DNA of 64,000 nt from Chloroflexota bacterium (GTDB lineage Bacteria > Chloroflexota > Chloroflexia > Thermomicrobiales > UBA6265), in contig JAFAEX010000248.1 of NCBI GenBank assembly GCA_023423795.1, positions 1 to 64,000 of the forward strand. Reading direction: 5' to 3'. Both the position numbers and the translations under genes were made by a program. The notes under the pieces were generated by a model. It was not told the origin of the DNA and searched no databases. It saw only the letters and a list, made by a program, of their open reading frames with translations. Below are positions 24,973 through 34,013 of this stretch, piece by piece. Each line of letters begins with the position of its first letter. Position 1 is the first letter of the stretch.

Positions 24973-27393
24973 TCAGGCCGAGGTGTCATCCTTCTCGGCG
25001 TCAAACCCGGCGGCGACCACGGCCGCCGTGCGCGTGCGCACGCCGAGTTTGGCGAGGATGTGGGCGACGTGGTTCTCGACGGTGCGCACGCTGAGGAAAA
25101 GCGCGTCGGCGATGGCGGGATTGGTCATTCCCGAAGTCACGAGCCGCAGGACCTCGACCTCGCGGGGCGTCAATGACCCGCGGATCGGGACCGCGTGGGG
25201 TGTGACCGGATCGAGCGCTTCGGACACCGCCCGGCCGGGTTCCAGCGACGTGCCGGAGGCCCACGCGGCGGCGAATCCGTGCTCGCCGAGGGCGGCGCGG
25301 GCGGTCTCCACCGCGAGCTCCCGGGCCGATTGATCCTGCCGAATGCCATAGCGGAGACCGAGCCGATCGCGTTGCGCGGTTGCGGCTCCCAGCAGACGGG
25401 CGGCGCGGTCCGCCCGCCCGTCGTTCGCGGCCATGAGTCCTATCGCCTCGATTATTTCGATGACGACGCGCGTCCCGGGATGGCTGCGTCCCAATTCGAG
25501 CGCCTCTCGATACAGGGCAAGCGCCCGGGCGTCGTCCCCCTGGTCGCGCGCCAGGTTTCCAAGGTCACCCAGGGCCAGGATCACTCCTTCGGTGAATCCC
25601 GCGCCGCGCTGGAGGCGGAGGGCTTCGTCGAGGTGCGCGGTGGCCGCCTCGTAGTCGCCACGCGCCCGCGGCGCGACGGCGAGGTTGATCTCGACCCAGC
25701 CGGCCAGGATTGCGGCGAGTCGCCGATCCGCGACGGCGGCGACGGCGGCCCGCGCTTCCACCAGACGAGTGGCGCCGCGTGAATGGTCGCCCTCCATGTC
25801 GGCCAGCGCGCCGAGTGCGATCAGCGCGAGCGCGGCGTGCCGGGCATCGTCCCGCGCGCGGCAGGCGTTCAGGCCTTCAACGAGGCGTGCTTCCGCTTCC
25901 CGGTAGGATCCCTGGTAGCACAGGATCATCCCAAGGGCCACGAGGGCATGCGCCCGGGCGGCGCTGGCGGCATCGTCGCCATCAAGGGCTCGCTCCAGCC
26001 AGTCGCGTCCCTCCTGGTAGTAGCCGAGACCGGCCCAGAAGTGACCCAGAGCGGCCGCCAACCCGAGCAGCGGTTCGTCCTCGCCGCGTCCATCGAACCA
26101 TGTCAATGCTGCCCGCAGGTTGGCGTGATCGGACTCCAGCAGGTTCCGGGCGCGTTCGCCGTCCGGCAGAAGTTCTGCCAGTTCGTACCACGTGGCGAAC
26201 CCGGAGTAGTAGTCGGCGTGTCGCGCCCGGACGGCATCCGATTCGTCGCTCATGAGCAGTCGTTCGGCCGCGAACTCCCGGATCGTCTCCAGCATCCGGT
26301 AGCGAACCGTACCGGTCGCCGTGGTCTCGGGACGCAACAGGCTCGCCTCGACCAGTGCGCCAAGCGAGTCGAGGACGGCCTCGGGAGGTAGCAGAACGTC
26401 TCCGACTGCTCCGCCGACCGCTTCCGCCGCTTCGAGCGTAGACCCATCGACAAAGACTGACAACCGCCGAAACAGCACTTGCTCGGCCGGGCCGAGCAGG
26501 TCGTGGCTCCAGGCGATCGCGTCCCGCATGGTCTGCAAGCGCAGCGGGCGATCGCGACCGCCGCCAGTCAGGAGCGGAAGCCGCCGGTCCAGCCGATCCC
26601 GCAGCTCGGCCACCGACAGGTGGGTGACGCGCGCCGCGGCCAGTTCGATCGCCAGCGGGACGCCGTCCACCCGCCGGCAGATCTCCGCCACGAGGGGTGC
26701 GGCGCCGTCCGACACGTCGAGGGACGGGTTCACCGCCAGGCCGCGCTGGGTGAACAGGCGAACGGCGGGTGAGCGCAGGAGGTCCGCGGGTTGGGCGGCG
26801 GAAGCCGGATCGGGCAGGGTCAGTGGCGGCACTGGGAGGGCATACTCGCCGGCCACCCGCAACAGCACCCGGCTCGTCACCAGGATCTTGAGGCGCGGAC
26901 ACGACGCCGCCAACGCGCTGACCAGCGGCGACGCCGGCAACAGGTGCTCGAAATTGTCGAGCAGCATGAGCGCATCGGTGTCGCGGAAAGCAGCGGCGAT
27001 GGCGTCCAGTGCGGGAACCTCGCCGGTTTCGCCGAGCCCGGCGGCTCGCGCGATGACCGATGCGAGCAGTTCGGGGTCGGCGATCGAGGCCAGCGGGACG
27101 AAACAGGAGCCTTCGGCCGACTCCGCGCCGAGTTCGGAGGCGATCGCGAAAGCGAGCGAGGTTTTGCCGATGCCGCCGGGGCCGGTCAGGGTGAGGAGGC
27201 GAACCTCGGGGCGGCGCAGCAGTGATAGGGCAAGGGCAAGCTCGCGTTCGCGGCCGATGAGCGGCGCGGACGGGAGCGGCGCGAACATGGTTGGATGCTG
27301 ACCTGCCCGGGCCCTGAACGCCATGAAGCCCACCACCACGTTCGCGCGCCCACCGGCGGATGGTCCGCCGTTGCCTGAGGATACCGCCTCCAT
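24973..27393 (-). CDS. STAND ATPase transcriptional regulator with LuxR-type DNA-binding domain
   Basis: The protein of about 800 residues has an N-terminal NTPase module: LIGRERELALAL, the P-loop GPGGIGKTSLA near residues 71-81 and the Walker B region ALMLLDNFEHLL. Winged-helix and TPR-like helical repeats follow over the middle 400 residues. A C-terminal LuxR HTH (LTPREVEVLRLV... NPAIADALFLSVRTVENHV) completes it. It probably senses a signal through the repeats and activates nearby genes. The start is uncertain: internal ATGs at 27324 and 27288 also give complete domains, and none has a clear ribosome site. Confidence 0.85.
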   Translation of the reverse strand: MEAVSSGNGGPSAGGRANVVVGFMAFRARAGQHPTMFAPLPSAPLIGRERELALALSLLRRPEVRLLTLTGPGGIGKTSLAFAIASELGAESAEGSCFVPLASIADPELLASVIARAAGLGETGEVPALDAIAAAFRDTDALMLLDNFEHLLPASPLVSALAASCPRLKILVTSRVLLRVAGEYALPVPPLTLPDPASAAQPADLLRSPAVRLFTQRGLAVNPSLDVSDGAAPLVAEICRRVDGVPLAIELAAARVTHLSVAELRDRLDRRLPLLTGGGRDRPLRLQTMRDAIAWSHDLLGPAEQVLFRRLSVFVDGSTLEAAEAVGGAVGDVLLPPEAVLDSLGALVEASLLRPETTATGTVRYRMLETIREFAAERLLMSDESDAVRARHADYYSGFATWYELAELLPDGERARNLLESDHANLRAALTWFDGRGEDEPLLGLAAALGHFWAGLGYYQEGRDWLERALDGDDAASAARAHALVALGMILCYQGSYREAEARLVEGLNACRARDDARHAALALIALGALADMEGDHSRGATRLVEARAAVAAVADRRLAAILAGWVEINLAVAPRARGDYEAATAHLDEALRLQRGAGFTEGVILALGDLGNLARDQGDDARALALYREALELGRSHPGTRVVIEIIEAIGLMAANDGRADRAARLLGAATAQRDRLGLRYGIRQDQSARELAVETARAALGEHGFAAAWASGTSLEPGRAVSEALDPVTPHAVPIRGSLTPREVEVLRLVTSGMTNPAIADALFLSVRTVENHVAHILAKLGVRTRTAAVVAAGFDAEKDDTSA

Positions 27394-27517
27394 CCCGTGC
27401 TTTGGCTCTCGGTCGGATTGCTGAGGGACCCCGGATGGCCCAGGCGGGCACCGGCGTGACGGTGAACCGCGACTTCGGGAATGCGGATTCCGTCGACGGT
27501 GAGCAGGAACGCCAACG

Positions 27518-27553
27518 CGAACGGCCCGGGTGCTGGAGCGCCCGGGCCGTTCG
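27518..27553. terminator. Hairpin terminator after the cox operon
   Basis: A perfect 13-base stem (CGAACGGCCCGGG with its complement) and a 10-base loop lie just downstream of coxM on the minus strand. Confidence 0.75.
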
Positions 27554-27576
27554 AATACAGATCGCGGGTGGTCGCC

Positions 27577-28437
27577 CTACCCGAGGCTGGCGGCTGCCTT
27601 CTCCAGCGCCCGCTTGGTGTAGACGTCGATCAGGTGGCCGCGGTACTCGGCCGAGGCGTAATGGTCGCCGTTCAGCTCCAGCCCCTGCGAGGCGAGCGCG
27701 GCGGCGGCGGCGATGTTCTCGGCCGTGAGGGCCTTGCCAACCAGCGCCTGCTCCGCGGCGGTGGCGCGGGTCGCCGTCGAGGTCGCGCCGGTGATGGCGA
27801 TCTTCGCGTCCGCGACGTTGCCGTCGCCGCCGGTGGTGACCACCGCGGCGACGCCCACGACCGCGTAGCCGGAAGCCGGGTGGCGCACCTTCTCGTAGGC
27901 CATGCCCGCCTTGCCGGCCGGCGCGGGGATGTTGATTTCGGTGATGACCTCGTCCGGCTCCAGCGTGGTGGTGAAGATATCGACCAGCAACTCCTCGGCC
28001 GGGATCTCGCGCTCGCCGTTCGGGCCGACCGCCTTGACGGACGCGCCGAGGGCGACCGCGACGGCCGTGAAGTCCGCCGACGGGTCGTTGTGGGCGAGCG
28101 AGCCGCCGAGGGTTCCCAGCGACTGCACTTGCGGGTCGCCGACGTTGTTGGCGACCTCGGCGATCAGCGGCATCTTCGCCTTCAGCTCGGCGGAATCGCG
28201 CAGGTCGGCGTAGGTCGCCATCGCGCCGATCGTGACGCCGCCGTTGACGCTGACGCCGCTGATGCCCTCGACGGCGCCGAGATCGACCAGCGCCGACGGC
28301 GCGGCGAGGCGCAGCTTCATCGCCGGGATCAGCGAGTGGCCGCCAGCGAGGAGCTTGGCGTCCGGGTTGTCCTGCAGGAGCTGGATGGCCTCCTGCACGC
28401 TGCTGGGCCGGTGGTACTCGAATTGGTTCGGGAACAC
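27577..28437 (-). CDS. coxM: CO dehydrogenase-family FAD-binding subunit
   Basis: The 286-residue medium subunit passes electrons from the Fe-S subunit to its FAD. FAD-binding motifs are LLAGGHSLIP (about residues 29-38) and GTLGGSLAHNDP, matching the CoxM/CutM family. The C-terminal domain is present, so length is normal. GTG at 28437 follows GGAGGAAATGCG. It is last in a coxS-coxL-coxM operon. Confidence 0.88.
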   Translation of the reverse strand: MFPNQFEYHRPSSVQEAIQLLQDNPDAKLLAGGHSLIPAMKLRLAAPSALVDLGAVEGISGVSVNGGVTIGAMATYADLRDSAELKAKMPLIAEVANNVGDPQVQSLGTLGGSLAHNDPSADFTAVAVALGASVKAVGPNGEREIPAEELLVDIFTTTLEPDEVITEINIPAPAGKAGMAYEKVRHPASGYAVVGVAAVVTTGGDGNVADAKIAITGATSTATRATAAEQALVGKALTAENIAAAAALASQGLELNGDHYASAEYRGHLIDVYTKRALEKAAASLG

Positions 28438-28514
28438 CGCATTTCCTCCCCCCGCGCGGCGCGGGCAGGGCGGCGCCGCCTGACGCCGCCCGGATTGCTG
28501 TCCACGGTCGCGGC

Positions 28515-30896
28515 TTACGCCCCTGCGGCCGTCATGCTGCGCCAGACCTTTTCCGGCGTCAACGGCATGTCGATGTGTCGGACCCCGAGGTGGCCGAGCG
28601 CGTCGATGACGGCATTTGCCACGGCCGGGGTGCTGGCGATGGTGCCCGCCTCGCCCGCGCCCTTCACCCCCATCGGGTTGGTCGGCGACGGGGTGACGGT
28701 GCGATCGAGTTCGTAGGTCGGGACCATCGTCGCCTTGGGAATCGCGTAGTCGTTCATGGTGCCGGTGACGAGTTCGCCGTTGTCGGCGTAGACGGCGCCC
28801 TCGTAGAGCGCCTGCGCCAGACCTTGCGCGATCCCGCCGTGGACCTGCCCATCGACGATGAGCGGGTTGACGATGTTGCCCACGTCGTCCACCGCGACGT
28901 AGCGCAGGAACGAGATTTCGCCGGTCTCGCGATCGACCTCGACGACGCAGACGTGGGTGCCGAACGGGAAGGTGCAGTTCGGCGGATCGTAGAAGGTCGT
29001 CGCTTCCAGCGTCGGCTCCATGCCCTCCGGCAGGTTGTAGCCGAGGTGGGCGGCCAGCGCGAGTTCGGACATCGTCTTCGCCGACTCCGGCGAGCCCTTG
29101 ACCCGGAACGCGCCGTCCTCGAAGACGATGTCGTCCGGCGCGGCCTCCAGCAGGTGGGCGGCCAGCAACTTCGCCTTTTCGCGGATCTTGACCGCGCTCT
29201 TGAAGATCGCGGTGCCGCCCACGGCCAGCGAGCGCGAGCCGTAAGAACCGAAACCGAACGGGGTGCCGAGGGTGTCGCCCCACTCAACCTCGATGTCCTC
29301 GTAGTTGACGCCGAGTTCGTCGGCGGCCAACTGGGCGAAGGTCGTCTCGTGCCCTTGCCCGTGCGGGAGCGAGCCGGTGGTGACGACGACCTTGCCGGTC
29401 AAGTGAATCCGGACGTTGGCGCTTTCCCAGAGGCCCGCGCCCCAGCCCTGCTCGCCCATGTACTTCGAGGGCGCGATGCCGCAGACCTCGACGTAGGAGC
29501 AGAGACCGATGCCGATCTGCTTGCGCGCGTTGGCCGCCCGCCGCCGGGCCTGCTCCGCGCGCAGCCCGGCGTACCCGACGTTGGCGAGCGCCCTGTCCAG
29601 CGCCGTGGCGTACTCGCCGCTGTCGTAGGGCAGCATGCCGACGCCGGTGTCGTAGGGGAAATCCTCGGGCTGGATGAAGTTCTTCCGCCGGACTTCCGCC
29701 GGATCGACGCCGGTCTCGGCGGCGACGAGGTCGCACACCCGCTCGATCAGGAAGGTCGCTTCCGGGCGGCCCGCGCCGCGGTAGGCGTCCACCATCGCGG
29801 TGTTGGTGTAGACGCCGGTGACGTCCACGTGGATGGCCGGGATCTTGTAACACCCGGCGACCATCCGCCCGTAGAGGGTGGTCGGGATGCCCGGGGCGAC
29901 CGTGCTGAGATACGCGCCGAGGTTGGCCAGCGTCTTGACCTTCAGCGCGGTGATCGTGCCGTCCGGCCCGGCCCCGATCTCGACATCGGTGATGTGGTCA
30001 CGGCCGTGGGTGCTGGTCAGGTAGTTCTCCGAGCGGTCCTCGAAGAACTTGACCGGGCGGCCGACCGCCTTGGACAGCCACAGCACCAGCGGCATGTCGT
30101 AGTAGAGGAAGATCTTCGCGCCGAACCCGCCGCCGACGTCCGGCGCGATCACCCGCAATTTTTGCTCGGGGATGCCGAGCACGAACGCGGTGATGAGCAG
30201 CCGGTGGACGTGCGGCGCCTGCGAGGTCGCCCAGAGGGTGTAGTCGCCGGTGCCGGGGTCGTACCGGCCGATCGAGCCGCGGGGCTCCATCGGGGTCGGG
30301 ATCAGCCGCTGGTTGACGATGCGCTGCGAGATGCGGACGTCGCTGCCTGCCAGCGCAGCGTCGGCGGTTTCCGCGTCCTTGCCGCAGGTCCAGCGCATCA
30401 CCACGTTGCCGGGCGCGTTGTCGTGCAACTGGGGCGCGCCCTCGGCGAGCGCCTTCGCGGCATCGACGACGGCCGGCATCTCTTCGTAGGTGACCTCGAC
30501 CGCCTCGGCAGCGTCGGTCGCCTGGTAGCGGCTCTCGGCGACGACGACGGCCACCGGGTCGCCGACCTGGTTGACCTTGCCGAGCGCGAGCAGCCGCGGG
30601 GTGTTGACGTTGTTGTCCACCCCGGATGCCGGCCACGCGCACGGCAGCGGGTTGACGTCCTTGAGGTCCTCGCCGGTGAAGACGGCGAGGACACCCGGCA
30701 TCGCGCGCGCCTTCGCGGTGTCGATGGAGACGATGCGGGCGTGCGCGTAGGGCGAACGCACCATCGCCGCGTGGGACATCCCCGGCAGTTTCACGTCGTC
30801 GAGGAAGTTGCCCGCGCCGGTGATCAGCCGGGGGTCCTCCCGGCGCTTGATGGACTGGCCGACGAGTTTCGTCGGCCGTTCAGCCGTGGCGACCAT
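28515..30896 (-). CDS. coxL: Molybdenum hydroxylase large subunit, form II CoxL
   Basis: The 793-residue xanthine-oxidase-family subunit binds the molybdopterin cytosine dinucleotide cofactor. Motifs include APDVGGGFGAKI near residue 251, and MGVKGAGEAG with the catalytic glutamate near the C-terminus. The active-site loop reads AYRGAGR (about residues 371-377), the form II signature. The AYxCSFR motif with the Cu-binding cysteine of true aerobic CO dehydrogenases is absent. So it may oxidise another small molecule, and CO use is doubtful. It lies between coxS and coxM. Confidence 0.9.
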   Translation of the reverse strand: MVATAERPTKLVGQSIKRREDPRLITGAGNFLDDVKLPGMSHAAMVRSPYAHARIVSIDTAKARAMPGVLAVFTGEDLKDVNPLPCAWPASGVDNNVNTPRLLALGKVNQVGDPVAVVVAESRYQATDAAEAVEVTYEEMPAVVDAAKALAEGAPQLHDNAPGNVVMRWTCGKDAETADAALAGSDVRISQRIVNQRLIPTPMEPRGSIGRYDPGTGDYTLWATSQAPHVHRLLITAFVLGIPEQKLRVIAPDVGGGFGAKIFLYYDMPLVLWLSKAVGRPVKFFEDRSENYLTSTHGRDHITDVEIGAGPDGTITALKVKTLANLGAYLSTVAPGIPTTLYGRMVAGCYKIPAIHVDVTGVYTNTAMVDAYRGAGRPEATFLIERVCDLVAAETGVDPAEVRRKNFIQPEDFPYDTGVGMLPYDSGEYATALDRALANVGYAGLRAEQARRRAANARKQIGIGLCSYVEVCGIAPSKYMGEQGWGAGLWESANVRIHLTGKVVVTTGSLPHGQGHETTFAQLAADELGVNYEDIEVEWGDTLGTPFGFGSYGSRSLAVGGTAIFKSAVKIREKAKLLAAHLLEAAPDDIVFEDGAFRVKGSPESAKTMSELALAAHLGYNLPEGMEPTLEATTFYDPPNCTFPFGTHVCVVEVDRETGEISFLRYVAVDDVGNIVNPLIVDGQVHGGIAQGLAQALYEGAVYADNGELVTGTMNDYAIPKATMVPTYELDRTVTPSPTNPMGVKGAGEAGTIASTPAVANAVIDALGHLGVRHIDMPLTPEKVWRSMTAAGA

Positions 30897-31033
30897 CCAC
30901 CACCTCCCGTCCTGCCGGGGCGCGTCGGCGCGCCCGCGCCAGCGTCATCGCTCGCCGGCCGCCGCGCGGCGGCCGGGCGGGACCCGTGGGACAGCCCGGG
31001 GAAGCGTTTCCGCCAGCCCCGGACCGCCGGTTG

Positions 31034-31588
31034 CTAGGTGTTCTGGCCGGACAGTTCGCTCTTCCAGGCATCGACCGATTTCGGCTCGTGACCGGGCGCG
31101 CCCATCGCCTTGGCGGCGTGCTGCACGGCGAGGACGATGTTCTGGTAGCCGGTGCAGCGGCAGAGGTTGCCCTCCAGCGCGTGCCGGATTTCGGGCTCGG
31201 TCGGGTTCGGGTTGCGCTGCAGCAGCGCGCGGGTGGACATGATCATGCCAGGCGTGCAGTAGCCGCACTGCAGGCCGTGCTTCTCCCAGAACCCTTCCTG
31301 CACCGGGTCGTACTGGTCGCCCTTCGCCAGCCCTTCGATGGTGGTGACCGTGCCGCCGTTGGCCTGCACGGCCAGCACGGTGCACGACTTGACCGTCTTG
31401 CCGTTGAGGTCGATCGTGCAGGCGCCGCACTGGCTGGTGTCGCACCCGACGTGGGTGCCGGTCAGCCCCAGGTTGTCGCGCAGGAAGTGAACGAGCAGGA
31501 GGCGAGGCTCCACCTCCGCCTCGTACTCGACCCCGTTGACGGTCATCTTCACCGGGATTCGGGTCGCCATCGGAACCGCGATACCCAT
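31034..31588 (-). CDS. coxS: CO dehydrogenase-family 2Fe-2S subunit
   Basis: The 184-residue small subunit carries two [2Fe-2S] clusters. The plant-ferredoxin-type cluster uses Cys49, 54, 57 and 69 (CDTSQCGACTIDLNGKTVKSC spacing). The second uses Cys108, 111, 143 and 145 (QCGYCTPG and CRCTGY). It connects the Mo site to FAD. The ATG at 31588 is chosen for its GGAG site; an in-frame ATG at 31570 is possible. It is first in the operon, and the S-L-M order is the one known for form II systems. Confidence 0.9.
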   Translation of the reverse strand: MGIAVPMATRIPVKMTVNGVEYEAEVEPRLLLVHFLRDNLGLTGTHVGCDTSQCGACTIDLNGKTVKSCTVLAVQANGGTVTTIEGLAKGDQYDPVQEGFWEKHGLQCGYCTPGMIMSTRALLQRNPNPTEPEIRHALEGNLCRCTGYQNIVLAVQHAAKAMGAPGHEPKSVDAWKSELSGQNT

Positions 31589-32055
31589 CTCGCTCCGCTC
31601 TCCTCTGCTCACCCACCGCGGCCAGCCGCTGCGCCGGCCGCGCTTCCCCGCCCGCCTTGCGCCCCTCCCGCGTCCGGGCACGCCGAAGCGGCGGGTACGG
31701 GCGGGACCGGACGCCACGCGCGCAGGCGTGGTCCTGACGAGTGGCGGCAGGATATCCGAGGGGTATGCGGTTGTCTACGCCGCCTCCCTTCGGTCCCGCG
31801 CCGAATCGGCCCCGATGCCTCACCTAATTCCGAGTGAATTCGTCGGATATCGGACGCTGGACCGCCGGTAGGCGCCCAAGTCCGGCCACATCAGACGCCC
31901 GCCCGAAGTTGAAACCCCGGCCTACGAACACGAAGCCCCTCCGGGGCTGAGAACGGGCGTCGCGCGCGCGGCCGTCGCGGTCAGCCCCGAAAGGGCGTCG
32001 ATCGAAACGTGTGTGGCAATTCGGGCGATGCCGAGGGTCACGAACCGGGCGCGGG
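31589..32055. other. Intergenic region upstream of coxS
   Basis: It contains the coxS promoter. In the remaining 280 bases towards rfbB I see no gene, repeat or clear hairpin. Confidence 0.6.
31749..31777 (-). promoter_or_regulatory. Sigma70-like promoter for the coxSLM operon
   Basis: On the minus strand TAGACA, 17 bases, TATCCT. This leaves a leader of about 155 bases before coxS. Confidence 0.65.
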
Positions 32056-33075
32056 TCAGGCGGGGTTCGCGGCAAGCCGCCAGCCGTACTGGCGCTCGTA
32101 GTAGTCGCGAAAATCGCCGTCCCGGATGGCCTGCCACCAGGCGGGATGGGAGACGTACCAATCGACGGTGTCCGCCAGCGTTTCCTCGAAGGTGCGGGTG
32201 GGCGACCAGCCCAATTCGTCCCGGATCTTGCCGGGGTTCAGGGAGTAGCGGCGGTCGTGGCCGGGCCGGTCGGGGACGTGGCGGATCAGGGACTCCGGCT
32301 TGCCGAGACGGGCGAGGATGCCGCGCACCACGTCGAGGTTCGGGCGCTGCTCGCCCGCGCCGACGTTGTAGGCCTCCCCGGCCCTGCCCCGCCGCAGTAC
32401 CAGGTCGATAGCCGCGGCGTGGTCGTCAACGTGCAGCCAGTCGCGCTCCTGCAGGCCGTCGCCGTACACCGGCAGCGGCAGATCCTGCAGCGCGTTGGTG
32501 ACGAAAAGCGGGACCAGTTTCTCGGGGTACTGGCGCGGGCCGATGGTGTTGCAACCCCGCGTGGTCACCACGTCCACGCCGTAGGAAACGTGGTAGGCGT
32601 GGCACATCTGTTCTCCGCCGGCCTTGGCGGCGGCGTAGGGCGAACGCGGAACCATGGGATCGGCTTCGACCGACCGGTGGCCGTCCTCGATGTGCCCGTA
32701 AACCTCGTCGGTGCTGACCTGGAGCATCCGCTTGCCGTTGGTGCGGGCGGACTGCAACAGCGTCATCACGCCGACGACGTTGGAGCGTGCAAAGGCTTCC
32801 GGCTCCAGCAGCGAACGATCGACGTGGGTCTCGGCCGCGACGTTCACCACGGCGTCGGCGGATTCGACAAGCGGTTCGACCGTGTCCGGGTCGGCGATGT
32901 TGCCCTGGACGAACGAGAACCGCGGGTCGTCGCGCACGTCGTCGAGGTTGGCCGGGTTGCCGGCGTAGGTCAGCGCGTCCAGCACGACCACCTCGTCCTC
33001 CGGATGGTCGGCAAGGATGCGGCGCACGAGCGCGGAGCCGATGAACCCGGCCCCGCCGGTCACGAGCACCTTCAT
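32056..33075 (-). CDS. rfbB: dTDP-glucose 4,6-dehydratase
   Basis: This 339-residue extended short-chain dehydrogenase starts with the NAD site VTGGAGFIG. It has STDEVYG, the active-site tyrosine-lysine in SPYAAAKAGGE, and RGCNTIGPRQYPEKL. It converts dTDP-glucose to the 4-keto-6-deoxy sugar. The ATG overlaps the rfbD stop as ATGA, so the two are co-translated. It is last in an rfbA-rfbD-rfbB operon; no rfbC epimerase is present in the window. Confidence 0.9.
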   Translation of the reverse strand: MKVLVTGGAGFIGSALVRRILADHPEDEVVVLDALTYAGNPANLDDVRDDPRFSFVQGNIADPDTVEPLVESADAVVNVAAETHVDRSLLEPEAFARSNVVGVMTLLQSARTNGKRMLQVSTDEVYGHIEDGHRSVEADPMVPRSPYAAAKAGGEQMCHAYHVSYGVDVVTTRGCNTIGPRQYPEKLVPLFVTNALQDLPLPVYGDGLQERDWLHVDDHAAAIDLVLRRGRAGEAYNVGAGEQRPNLDVVRGILARLGKPESLIRHVPDRPGHDRRYSLNPGKIRDELGWSPTRTFEETLADTVDWYVSHPAWWQAIRDGDFRDYYERQYGWRLAANPA

Positions 33076-34013
33076 GACGATGGTCCCTCCCCTGCCCCGG
33101 CGGCGGGCAGGCCGAACTCGGAGGCCAGCCGGGGAACGTAGGCGGCGACGGCATCCTGCCACGGCCGCAAGCGGATGCCGAGCGCGGCGGCCCGGTTGTT
33201 GGCGAGCGTCGAATCGGCCGGGCGTTTCGCCGGCAGCGGGTATTTCGCGAGGAAGGCGGGCGTGGTCGTCGGAGCGACCGCATCCGGGTCCAACCCGGCT
33301 GCGTCGGCAACGGCGCGCGCCAATGCGAATCGGCTGGTCCGGCCCTCGTTGGTGAGGTGGAAGATGCCGGAACCATCGGCGGCGAGCAGGGCGGCCAGCG
33401 CTTCGGCGAGGTCGGCGGCGAAGGTCGGGGAGCCGAACTCGTCGTCCACGACCTCCATCCCGCCCCGGGATGTGAGGACCGCGAGCACGGTGCGGGGAAA
33501 GTGCTTGCCTGCGCCGCCGTACACCCAGGCGGTGCGGGCGACCGCGAACGACGTATCGGCGGCGAGCACCGCCTCCTCGCCGAGCCGTTTCGAGCGCCCG
33601 TACGCCGAGACCGGGTCGGGTGTTGCCTCCTCGCCGTAGGGCGCGCCGCCGTCGCCGGGGAACACGAAATCGGTGGAGACGGCAAGCAGTTTCGCGCCGG
33701 CGGCGCGGGCGGCTTCCGCGACGTGGGCCGAACCGCCGGCATTCACCCGGCGCGCGCCGTCGGGATCTCGCTCCGCGCCGTCCACGTCCGTCCACGCCGC
33801 GGCGTGGATGACGGCGTCCGGGGACGCGTCGGCGAAGGCGCGCAGGACCGCGCCGGCATCGGTGATGTCGGCCACGCAGTCGATGCCGGGTCCGGCGGCG
33901 CGGGCCATCGCGACGGGAACCGCCCCGGCGGCTCGCAACACTGGTACGAGGTAGCCGCCGAGTTGGCCGCCCGCCCCGGTGACGAGCACGCGCCGGCCTG
34001 CCAGCGGGGCCAC
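33072..34013 (-). CDS. rfbD: dTDP-4-dehydrorhamnose reductase
   Basis: The 313-residue reductase has VLVTGAGGQLGGYLV, HAAAWTDVDGAE, STDFVFPG and the YxxxK pair in SAYGRSKRLGE. It reduces dTDP-4-keto-rhamnose with NAD(P)H. Its GTG start directly abuts the rfbA stop. Without rfbC nearby, another 6-deoxyhexose reductase role is possible. Confidence 0.88.
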   Translation of the reverse strand: MAPLAGRRVLVTGAGGQLGGYLVPVLRAAGAVPVAMARAAGPGIDCVADITDAGAVLRAFADASPDAVIHAAAWTDVDGAERDPDGARRVNAGGSAHVAEAARAAGAKLLAVSTDFVFPGDGGAPYGEEATPDPVSAYGRSKRLGEEAVLAADTSFAVARTAWVYGGAGKHFPRTVLAVLTSRGGMEVVDDEFGSPTFAADLAEALAALLAADGSGIFHLTNEGRTSRFALARAVADAAGLDPDAVAPTTTPAFLAKYPLPAKRPADSTLANNRAAALGIRLRPWQDAVAAYVPRLASEFGLPAAGAGEGPSS

